From Foetidibacter luteolus (GTDB lineage Bacteria; Bacteroidota; Bacteroidia; Chitinophagales; Chitinophagaceae), in contig NZ_VVIP01000005.1 of assembly GCF_009650435.1 (NCBI RefSeq), positions 28,178-84,522 on the forward strand: DNA of 56,345 nucleotides. The letters are read 5' to 3'. The position numbers and the translations under genes were made by a program. The notes beneath the pieces are model-generated. The model was not told where the DNA came from. It searched no databases and saw only the letters and a program-made list of their open reading frames with translations. Shown in pieces: positions 28,547-35,908 of this stretch (the first letter of the stretch is position 1; each line of letters begins with the position of its first letter).

Positions 28547-28635
28547 TACCCGGGTCTGAAAAGCCGCCCAAAGAGCAGAACGATGAACGGATTGCGACGC
28601 AACGATGATGCCATAAGGTTATGTCGCCGGTACCA
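28547..28635 (-). repeat. Dispersed repeat family B, short-palindrome copy
   Basis: ACCCGGGTCTGAAAAGCCGCCCA, CGATGAACGGATTGCGACGCAACGATG and the flank match the copies at 17281 and 47779. It is the only feature seen in the central part of the 448-bp atpD-queE gap. Confidence 0.84.
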
Positions 28636-28721
28636 TAAAAAGTGAATGGGGGATGGTGAATAGGGAGCGGGAAATAGCACCTGCGCAAATGTGTAATTTG
28701 CGTTTGATAAATATGATATTT

Positions 28722-29366
28722 TTAAGGTACGTTAATGAATTTGTGTATCTGCAGGCTAAGTTCCCATTTGGGGTTAAGTTTTATGTAGTCAATGATAAGC
28801 GGCATCATTTCAGCGCTTTTATCCCATTCGGGCTGCAGGTATAATTTGCAGTTGGCAGAAACCTGGGCGGCATATTTTTCAGCCCAGGTAAAATCACTTT
28901 TGTTATAAATAACAACTTTAAGTTCATTGGCTGCGGCAACCACCTGGGGCAATGGTGCTTTAAATTTTTTGGGAGAAAGGCATATCCAGTCCCAGTATCC
29001 GCTAAGAGGGGACGAACCCGAAGTTTCTATATTAGTTTCAAAACCGGCCTGATGCAGGGCAAGGGTAAGCGCATCAAGGTTATGCATTAACGGTTCCCCA
29101 CCGGTTATAACAACCAGGTTTTTCGTTTCCGAGGGCCTGGCGCCGCCTATTTCCTGTAAAGCCTGCTCAACCATTTCCTGGATAGATTTAACCGGGTGTA
29201 TAGATGCATCCCAGCTTTCCTTTACATCGCACCAGAAGCAGCCCACATCGCAACCGCCCAGCCTTATAAAATAAGCGGCCCGGCCCTGGTGAAAGCCCTC
29301 ACCCTGCAGGGTGTAAAAAGATTCCATTACCGGCAAAGCGGCAGTAGGCTGTGTAGCTGTAAGCAT
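28722..29366 (-). CDS. queE: 7-carboxy-7-deazaguanine synthase (radical SAM)
   Basis: A 214-residue radical SAM enzyme that turns 6-carboxytetrahydropterin into 7-carboxy-7-deazaguanine in queuosine biosynthesis. The cluster motif is C-DVG-C-FW-C within GGCDVGCFWCDVKESWDA, the spacing typical of this subgroup. MESFYTLQGEGFHQG near the start and VVITGGEPLMHNLDAL are further family hallmarks. The start at 29366 leaves a short leader (MLTATQPTAALPV) that relatives also carry. A -7 box ends four bases before the start codon. Other queuosine genes are not in the window. Confidence 0.93.
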   Translation of the reverse strand: MLTATQPTAALPVMESFYTLQGEGFHQGRAAYFIRLGGCDVGCFWCDVKESWDASIHPVKSIQEMVEQALQEIGGARPSETKNLVVITGGEPLMHNLDALTLALHQAGFETNIETSGSSPLSGYWDWICLSPKKFKAPLPQVVAAANELKVVIYNKSDFTWAEKYAAQVSANCKLYLQPEWDKSAEMMPLIIDYIKLNPKWELSLQIHKFINVP

Positions 29367-29370
29367 AATG

Positions 29371-29378
29371 CAAAGTTA
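29371..29378 (-). promoter_or_regulatory. -7 box abutting queE
   Basis: TAACTTTG on the minus strand fits TAnnTTTG exactly and is followed by CATT and the start codon, predicting a leaderless or nearly leaderless mRNA. Confidence 0.55.
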
Positions 29379-29400
29379 TAGAAGGGCGGCTTAATGGTGG

Positions 29401-30279
29401 TTATTTGCCAATTGCCTTATAGGCCTGTAATGTATTTTTCATGAGGCCGGCAATGGTCATTAAACCCACGCCTCCGGGAACAGGTGTAATGGCGGAAGTT
29501 CTGGGTGCAACCTCGTTATAAGCAACATCGCCCTTAATGCGATAGCCCTTTTTAGCAGTCGGGTCTTCCACTCGGGTGATGCCTACATCAATAACAACCG
29601 CGCCTTCTTTTACCATATTGGCCTTAACAAATTCTGCCCGGCCAAGAGCGGCTACAATAATATCGCCCTGCAGGCAAATCTCGTTAAGGTTGGGTGTGTG
29701 GGAGTGGCAAACCGTAACTGTACAGTTGCCGTAAGGCTGGTTGCTGCTGAGCAATATGCTCATGGGGCGGCCCACAATATTGCTGCGGCCAATAACAACG
29801 GCATGTTTGCCTTTGGTGGTAATATTAAAATGTTCCAGCATCAGCATAATACCGTAAGGCGTGGCAGGTATAAATGTGGGCAGGCCCTGCACCAGTTTGC
29901 CAACACTAACCGGGTGAAAACCATCCACATCTTTTGCCGGGTTAATGGCCATAATAATATTCTGTTCGCTGATGTGTTTGGGAAGGGGTAACTGAACAAG
30001 GATGCCGTCAATTGCATCGTTGTTGTTAAGTTCAGTAATTGTTGCAATCAGTTCCGCTTCTGAAATATTGTCTGCCAGCCGTATAAGCGTAGAGCCAAAA
30101 CCAATTTCATCGCAATGCTTTACTTTGCTGGCCACATAAGTTTCGCTGGCGCCGTTATTACCAATTAAAATCGCCGCAAGGTGTGGCGTTCTTTTTCCGG
30201 TTAACTTAATTTGTTCTACTTCGGTTTTTAATGTATCTATTACAGCCCGGGAGGCTATTTTACCATCTAATATTAACAT
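29401..30279 (-). CDS. folD: Bifunctional methylenetetrahydrofolate dehydrogenase/cyclohydrolase
   Basis: The start at 30279 (MLILDGKIASRAVIDTLK) is the family N-terminus; the frame is open for a further 74 codons upstream, but that part is non-homologous and AT-rich. The 292-residue protein has SETYVASKVKHCDEIGF (with the catalytic lysine), VQLPLPKHI, the dehydrogenase block DVDGFHPVSVGKL, the nucleotide-binding GRSNIVGRPM and the C-terminal TPVPGGVGLMTIAGLM. It interconverts methylene- and formyl-tetrahydrofolate in the cytoplasm. queE follows 34 bp downstream on the same strand and may be co-transcribed despite its own -7 box. Confidence 0.96.
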   Translation of the reverse strand: MLILDGKIASRAVIDTLKTEVEQIKLTGKRTPHLAAILIGNNGASETYVASKVKHCDEIGFGSTLIRLADNISEAELIATITELNNNDAIDGILVQLPLPKHISEQNIIMAINPAKDVDGFHPVSVGKLVQGLPTFIPATPYGIMLMLEHFNITTKGKHAVVIGRSNIVGRPMSILLSSNQPYGNCTVTVCHSHTPNLNEICLQGDIIVAALGRAEFVKANMVKEGAVVIDVGITRVEDPTAKKGYRIKGDVAYNEVAPRTSAITPVPGGVGLMTIAGLMKNTLQAYKAIGK

Positions 30280-30284
30280 GGGCG

Positions 30285-30292
30285 CAAAGGTA
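30285..30292 (-). promoter_or_regulatory. -7 box abutting folD
   Basis: TACCTTTG on the minus strand, five bases before the ATG at 30279, with a TTG about 20 nt upstream. This supports the short start of folD and predicts an essentially leaderless transcript. Confidence 0.55.
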
Positions 30293-30674
30293 AGTTTCTG
30301 AGCTGCAAATGGCAAGTTTGTAATTTTATACATTTTATGCCGCCAGTGTGGATGTAATGTGGCAGGCTGTATTTTCTCCGCTGAATGAAGTAGCAAGGCG
30401 TATAAGTGTTCTAATCTTATTGCTTTTACACGCAAGGTTGCTAAACGATGCTTAATAATTATTGCGAACGTTGGGTATATGTAATTTAAATTGTACAGCA
30501 TTGCAAAAGTTATTTTTACAAGTGTGCAGGAGATAGTGCGGCCTTCGTCGATTTTTGCTGTACACAGCCAGGCAAAACCGGGCCAACAGGTGTGCGCAAA
30601 TTTTGCAGTAAGGCTAAAATAAGTATCTTGTAGATAGATAACCTGGCTGGCAGATGTATTTTTTTTTCAAAACA

Positions 30675-32777
30675 ATGTTTCAATACCCCAAAAGGCTTGC
30701 TTATATACAACTGCTGTTTGCCTGCATAGCAATTGTTTTTTCTTATGGCTGTAAGCCAGCCTCGGGCAAAGATGATCATCCCGAATATTTTAGCGCTGTT
30801 TTTAAAAGTTACGATTCCTTACCAAACGAAATGCGGCCCGCAGGTATTGCCATGCTGGATTCCGCACTTAAAAATTTTGCTGTTGCCGGCGATGGGGACA
30901 AGCTTGAGATATACAGCCGCAAAACCTTTTTTTACCTTGAAGTGTCTAAAGATTACGAAAAAGCTTTTGCGGTTGCAGACAGTATGTTGCTGATAGCGCA
31001 GCCACGTATTGCAGAACAGCGCTTTGCGGTATTTTATGCTAATGCGCTTTTTAAAAAGGGCGATACATATTCTGCTGCAAAAAACTATAGCAAGGCTATA
31101 GAATACTTTTTGCTGGGTAAGCAGGTGGTTGTTACCCGCATAAAAGACAAGTGTGCACTTGCCGGGTATAGCGGCCGCATTGCCAACATAATTTTCAGGC
31201 AGGGCCGTTATCTTACTGCTGCCAGGTATTACCTGGAGGGATACAATGAAGAAGCCACTTGTCAAAAAGACCGGTACCTGAAATTTGTATATATGCAGGG
31301 CAACCTTAACAATGTGGGTACCTGCTACTATAATGCGGGTGTGTACGATAGTGCCAGCTACTATTTTAAACGTGCACTGGATTTTATTAACAAAACCGCC
31401 GGTGATTTTCCTGATAAAAAAGTTTTTACAATAACAGCCAAAGCGGTGGTTTATGGAAGTTTTGCAAGAGTGGCCGATAAACAGGGCCGCTTTGCAGAGG
31501 CGGAGCAGCTTTACCTTAAAAGCATTAACGATGTAATGAAGGAAGATGTAGACTATGGCCGCGCTACCCAGCTTGACCTGGCCGCTATGTATATAAGGCA
31601 GGATAGCCTTAACAAGGCTGAAAAATTGTTGAAAGAGATTAACCCTAATTTCACCCATTCGCTGGTGGGCAGCGGCATATTACGGTGGAGCCGCCTTATG
31701 GCTAACTTGTACGATAAAAAACAGGAGCCTGTAATTTCTCACCGGTACCTGCAAAAATACCTTTTTGTAAAAGACTCTATTGATGAACGCGAAAAGGTTT
31801 TGCCCGGGCTTGATGTAGGCCGGGAACTGGAAAACCGTGAACAGAAGGCAATGAATGAACTGTTGAAGAAAGAGAACGAACTAAAGAGCCTGTACCTGCT
31901 GGTTTCCATTATAGCATCAATAATGGCTGTAGTAATAGTATTGTTAATATGGTTTAACCTGCGCCGTTCTGCCAGCCACGTTAAACAACTGGAAGACCTG
32001 AACGTACAGGTACAGCAAAAAAATGAAAACCTGCAGCAACTTAACGATGAGATACTGCAGAAGAATGAAGACCTGCAAAAAGCATTTGTTTCCCTTGAGC
32101 AAAGCCATAAAGAAAATACCAGAATTACCAGGATTGTGGCGCATGATTTAAAAAACCCTATCAGTGGTATTTACAACCTTGTATATGCCATGCTGCGCAA
32201 AGAGCAGCCTGAAAGCCTGAAAGAGGTTTTGGAACTTATACAGGACGCCTGCGCTAACTCCATGAGGCTTATTAAAGACTTGCTGAGCGAGAAAAAAAAG
32301 CTTGCAGTAGCCAAGCAGGAGAATGTAGATATGCTGCGCCTGCTGGAATACTGCATCGAGCTGCTGCAACCAAAGGCCAGCGAAAAAAATCAGCAGTTGC
32401 TATTGCATGCAGAGCCGGTAAGCTTATTGGTAAACCGCCAGAAAATGTGGCGGGTAGCAAGCAACATACTCACCAATGCCATCAAATTTAGCCCGGCCGA
32501 TTCTGTTATAGAAGTAACGCTTGAGAAAAAAGAGGCATCCATACTCGTATCCGTAAAGGATAATGGTATTGGCATACCTGCTGAATTGCAGGATAAAATA
32601 TTCAGTCTTTCCCCCGATGCCCTTAGAAGCGGTACCGCCGGTGAAGAATCTTATGGACTGGGCCTTGCTATTTCCCGAAAAATTGTGGAAGAGCATCATG
32701 GAAGGTTATGGTTTGAAAGCCAGGATGGTAAGGGCACTGTCTTTTACGTGGAGCTACCATTAAATGGCCAATGGTAA
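30675..32777 (+). CDS. TPR-domain sensor histidine kinase
   Basis: A 700-residue kinase. The start at 30675 (MFQYPKRLAYIQLLFACIAIVFSYGC) gives a good signal with a possible lipidation cysteine; an in-frame Met at 30654 adds seven residues. TPR-like helices fill about residues 80-380 (YYNAGVYDSASYYFKRALDFI). One membrane segment follows (YLLVSIIASIMAVVIVLLIW), then a coiled coil rich in Gln/Asn/Leu, then the H-box TRIVAHDLKNPISG (His about 490), and ATP-binding motifs DNGIGIPAEL and GLGLAISRKIVEEHHG. There is no receiver domain and no response regulator next to it. It precedes two FtsX-type permeases, which might be its targets or ligand source; that is inference. Confidence 0.9.
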   Translation: MFQYPKRLAYIQLLFACIAIVFSYGCKPASGKDDHPEYFSAVFKSYDSLPNEMRPAGIAMLDSALKNFAVAGDGDKLEIYSRKTFFYLEVSKDYEKAFAVADSMLLIAQPRIAEQRFAVFYANALFKKGDTYSAAKNYSKAIEYFLLGKQVVVTRIKDKCALAGYSGRIANIIFRQGRYLTAARYYLEGYNEEATCQKDRYLKFVYMQGNLNNVGTCYYNAGVYDSASYYFKRALDFINKTAGDFPDKKVFTITAKAVVYGSFARVADKQGRFAEAEQLYLKSINDVMKEDVDYGRATQLDLAAMYIRQDSLNKAEKLLKEINPNFTHSLVGSGILRWSRLMANLYDKKQEPVISHRYLQKYLFVKDSIDEREKVLPGLDVGRELENREQKAMNELLKKENELKSLYLLVSIIASIMAVVIVLLIWFNLRRSASHVKQLEDLNVQVQQKNENLQQLNDEILQKNEDLQKAFVSLEQSHKENTRITRIVAHDLKNPISGIYNLVYAMLRKEQPESLKEVLELIQDACANSMRLIKDLLSEKKKLAVAKQENVDMLRLLEYCIELLQPKASEKNQQLLLHAEPVSLLVNRQKMWRVASNILTNAIKFSPADSVIEVTLEKKEASILVSVKDNGIGIPAELQDKIFSLSPDALRSGTAGEESYGLGLAISRKIVEEHHGRLWFESQDGKGTVFYVELPLNGQW

Positions 32778-32832
32778 TCATGTTCTCTCTTATTCTTTAG
32801 ATTACGTTATCCCCGTAAACAATCTTTTTTCC

Positions 32833-32869
32833 TGTACGCCACCGTACAAAAACTGTTCGTTTTCGAACA
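32833..32869. promoter_or_regulatory. Twin 16-bp palindromes, candidate activator sites
   Basis: TGTACG-CCAC-CGTACA (32833-32848) and TGTTCG-TTTT-CGAACA (32854-32869) share a 6-4-6 design. Their centres are 21 bp apart, two helical turns, which places them on the same DNA face. They lie about 55-90 bp upstream of the sigma-54-like promoter. Confidence 0.75.
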
Positions 32870-32922
32870 CCTGCATCCCTGTGCTGTTCATAATCATTTC
32901 ATTTTCAAATGTATAAGATGGC

Positions 32923-32938
32923 TGGCATAACTGTTGTT
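32923..32938 (+). promoter_or_regulatory. Sigma-54-like promoter of the first FtsX permease gene
   Basis: TGGCATAACTGTTGTT aligns with the sigma-54 consensus TGGCACGNNNNTTGCW with the correct -24/-12 spacing. The -12 GC is GT here, a known weaker variant. It would give a leader of about 85 nt before 33033. Confidence 0.6.
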
Positions 32939-33032
32939 CGTGGTTTGCCCTGTATAGGGCAAATAGAAGAACACAGTGTAACAAACAATAGGGTTGCACG
33001 TATTATGCAACTGAAATAAAATACGCTATCAA

Positions 33033-35396
33033 ATGCTGAAGAATTTTTTTAAGGTGGCTTACCGCAACCTGCTGCGTAACAAAGGCTTTTCTTTTATCAA
33101 TATTGCCGGCCTGGCCATAGGTATGGCCAGCGCCATGCTGATATTGATGTGGATATTGAATGAAGTAAGCTACGACCAGTTCCATGAAAAAAAAGACCGT
33201 ATTTATGAAGCCTGGAACAGGGCTGAGTTCAGCGGTGAACTTAACTGCTGGAATACTACGCCTAAGGTGCTTGCCAGGACACTGGAACGCGACTTACCGG
33301 AAGTTGAGCAGTCCGTAAGGGTTGACTGGGGCAGCAACTTTCTCTTCAGCATAGGCGATAAAAGATTAACTGTAGAAGGCCGCATTGTAGATTCTAACTT
33401 TTTGCAGGTGTTTACTTTCCCACTGGTTAAGGGCAACGCTTCCACCGTATTAAAAGACATGCACAACATAGTGCTTACAGAAAAGCTGGCTAAAAAGCTA
33501 TATGGCAACGAAGACCCGATGGGTAAAATAATCAAGATTGATAACAAGGATAACTTTACCGTTACAGGTATCGTTAAAGACCCTCCCAATAATACCAGGT
33601 TCGATTTTGAATACCTGGTACCCTGGGCTTATAAACGCTCCAAAGGCGATGATGATGAATACTGGGGCAACAACAGCACCCGTACGTACGTAATGCTTAA
33701 ACCCAATGCTTCACTGGCTTCTGCACAGTCAAAAATAAAAGTGATTAAACAGAAGTACGCAAAAGACGAGCCTAAGTGGGAAATGTTTATTTACCCCCTC
33801 AATAAATGGAGGATGTATTCCAGCTTTACCAACGGCAAAGAAGATGGTGGCGGCCGCATTGTGTTTATTAAAATATTCGCGGTAATTGCAGGGTTAATAT
33901 TACTTATCGCCTGTATTAATTTTATGAACTTAAGCACTGCCAGGAGCGAGAAAAGGGCAAAAGAGGTAGGCATACGCAAAGTGGTGGGCGCCCAAAAAGC
34001 ATCTCTTATTTCGCAGTTTATAGGCGAGTCTGTACTGCTTGCCTTCCTGGCAGGTATTGTAGCGGTAGTATTGGTTCAGCTTAGCCTTAAAGGGTTTAAT
34101 ACACTTACAGATAAACAGCTTTCTATAGATTATTCAAACCCAGGGTTTTGGCTGGCAGCATTGGGTTTTGTGCTGTTTACAGGTGTGCTGGCGGGTAGTT
34201 ACCCCGCATTTTTTCTTTCCGCGTTTCAGCCGGTAAAAGTGTTAAAAGGCACATTTAAAAAAGCCCATGCACTGGTAACACCACGTAAAGCGCTGGTGGT
34301 AATACAGTTTACATTTGCCATCATACTTATCATATGCACCATTATAGTAAAACAGCAAATTGATTACGCCCAAAACAGAGAAACCGGCTACAATAAAAAC
34401 AACCTGGTTTACCACATGTTTACCGGCGATATAGAGAAAAATTATCCCCTCATCAAAAACGAGCTGCTGGCATCCGGCGCGGCTTCTTCAGTAACCAAAA
34501 CAAGTGCCCCGCTAACACAAAGCTGGAGCGATGGATGGGGGCAGGAATGGGAAGGCAAAGACCCCAACGACAAAACCGATTTTTTCCGTTATAATGAAGA
34601 TGAAGGCCTTGGCGTTACAGCAGGCCTGCAGTTTGTGCAGGGGCGTGACTTTGATTTGAAGCAGTTTCCTACAGATTCCAATGGTCTTATCATTAACGAG
34701 TCTTCTCTGAAGGTAATGAAGTTCAAAAATCCTATCGGCAAAATTGTAAAAGACAATGGACAGGATTGGCATATCGTTGGCGTTATTAAAGACTTTATTT
34801 TAACCTCGCCTTACGAGCCCACAAAGCCCATGCTTATATATGGCGCCAAAGCCTGGTTTAATGTGGTGCTAATTAAGTTAAACACTGCTTCTTCCACCGC
34901 GCAAAGTTTAAAGAAGGCCGAAGCTATCTTTAAAAAATATAACACCGAGTATCCCTTCGAGTACAAGTTTATTGACGAGGAGTATGCCCAAAAATTTGAA
35001 GATGAAAAACGGCAGGGTACATTGGCTGCTTTGTTCGCCGGGCTTACCATTTTTATTTCATGCCTCGGCTTGTTTGGCCTGGCAACCTATATGGCAGAAA
35101 ACCGCATAAAAGAAATAGGCGTACGCAAAGTGTTGGGCGCATCAGTTACCGGCCTGGCGGCGCTGCTGTCTAAAGATTTTCTAAAGCTGGTATTAATATC
35201 TTTTGTGCTGGCGGCGCCGGCGGCATGGTGGGCCATGCATACCTGGCTGCAAACGTATTCTTACCGTGTACCTATTGGCTGGTGGGTATTTGTGTTGGCC
35301 GGTCTGGTGTCTGTATTCATAGCCGTGGCATCAGTAAGTTACCAGGCCATCAGGGCGGCCGTTGCTAACCCGGTAAAAAGCTTAAGAACAGAGTAG
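33033..35396 (+). CDS. FtsX/MacB-type ABC transporter permease (1)
   Basis: A 787-residue membrane protein. It has an N-terminal membrane segment after MLKNFFKVAYRNLLRNKGFSFINIAGLAIGMASAML, a MacB-type periplasmic domain (about 50-250), then FtsX blocks (FMNLSTARSEKRAKEVGIRKVVGA and, repeated at the end, ENRIKEIGVRKVLGASV), with a second periplasmic domain between. This duplicated FtsX layout is the common Bacteroidetes form. No ATPase gene is adjacent. Such permeases are mechanotransmission or efflux modules; the cargo is unknown. Likely controlled by the sigma-54-type promoter upstream. Confidence 0.92.
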   Translation: MLKNFFKVAYRNLLRNKGFSFINIAGLAIGMASAMLILMWILNEVSYDQFHEKKDRIYEAWNRAEFSGELNCWNTTPKVLARTLERDLPEVEQSVRVDWGSNFLFSIGDKRLTVEGRIVDSNFLQVFTFPLVKGNASTVLKDMHNIVLTEKLAKKLYGNEDPMGKIIKIDNKDNFTVTGIVKDPPNNTRFDFEYLVPWAYKRSKGDDDEYWGNNSTRTYVMLKPNASLASAQSKIKVIKQKYAKDEPKWEMFIYPLNKWRMYSSFTNGKEDGGGRIVFIKIFAVIAGLILLIACINFMNLSTARSEKRAKEVGIRKVVGAQKASLISQFIGESVLLAFLAGIVAVVLVQLSLKGFNTLTDKQLSIDYSNPGFWLAALGFVLFTGVLAGSYPAFFLSAFQPVKVLKGTFKKAHALVTPRKALVVIQFTFAIILIICTIIVKQQIDYAQNRETGYNKNNLVYHMFTGDIEKNYPLIKNELLASGAASSVTKTSAPLTQSWSDGWGQEWEGKDPNDKTDFFRYNEDEGLGVTAGLQFVQGRDFDLKQFPTDSNGLIINESSLKVMKFKNPIGKIVKDNGQDWHIVGVIKDFILTSPYEPTKPMLIYGAKAWFNVVLIKLNTASSTAQSLKKAEAIFKKYNTEYPFEYKFIDEEYAQKFEDEKRQGTLAALFAGLTIFISCLGLFGLATYMAENRIKEIGVRKVLGASVTGLAALLSKDFLKLVLISFVLAAPAAWWAMHTWLQTYSYRVPIGWWVFVLAGLVSVFIAVASVSYQAIRAAVANPVKSLRTE

Positions 35397-35409
35397 GACA
35401 TGTATTTCA

Positions 35410-35520
35410 GGGGGTGCCCCCAAGCTATCGCAAGGGGTCGGGCTTTCCGCTCATACTCCGGCACAAAAGCTATGCTGCGATGGCCTCACCGGGGTATCCG
35501 CTTCAATCCCTCACCCGAAA
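35410..35520 (+). repeat. Dispersed repeat family A, copy 4
   Basis: GGGGGTGCCCCCAAGC starts 13 nt after the stop of permease 1, preceded by the same TCA as copy 2. It contains GGTCGGGCTTTCCGC, then CACCGGGGTATCCGCTTC, and ends in CAATCCCTCACCCG. Confidence 0.88.
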
Positions 35521-35654
35521 GACCGTTGCAGGTTACAAGTTACAGGTTGCCGGTCCTGTAAAATGGGTAAAAGGCTAACGATTTTTTTAGCTGATGAAGC
35601 ACAGGAGAAATTCAATACTTAATGTTATAGTACGCACAGGATGAAACTATGCAA

Positions 35655-35835
35655 TAGCCCGAAGGGCTAAATGTGAATAGCCCCGAATGAAATCCGGGGA
35701 GGGCTTAATGATAGAGATACCAACCCCGAAGGGGTTGAACAATGTTATGGCACATTTTTACCCTGTTTACAGTATCAGCTAAGCTGCCACCCTGGTCAAT
35801 GCCATCCTGAGCTTGTCGAAGGGTTGGGGAGACTG
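35655..35835. repeat. Hairpin-rich intergenic repeats between the two permease genes
   Basis: Short hairpins CCCCGAATGAAATCCGGGG (35682-35700) and ACCCCGAAGGGGTT (35721-35736) belong to a GC-rich repeat type often seen in Bacteroidota. CATCCTGAGCTTGTCGAAGG at about 35804-35823 is another short word found between genes in many bacteria. No gene and no clear promoter were seen in the 512-bp gap. Confidence 0.6.
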
Positions 35836-35908
35836 TAGCTGGCAAAAACTATAGCACCCTTGCGAAAAATACTACTGTAATTTTTTTGCATTTGTAAAAA
35901 GCAAAACC

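Noticed and set aside
30280..30501. 74-codon N-terminal extension of folD
   Set aside because: FolD begins at MLILDGK; the extension is AT-rich, lacks homology and contains the probable -7 box.
35590..35908. Sigma-54-like promoter before the second FtsX permease (TGGCAAAAACTATAGC)
   Set aside because: The -24/-12 spacing is off by one, the -12 core is poor and there are no paired palindromes upstream.
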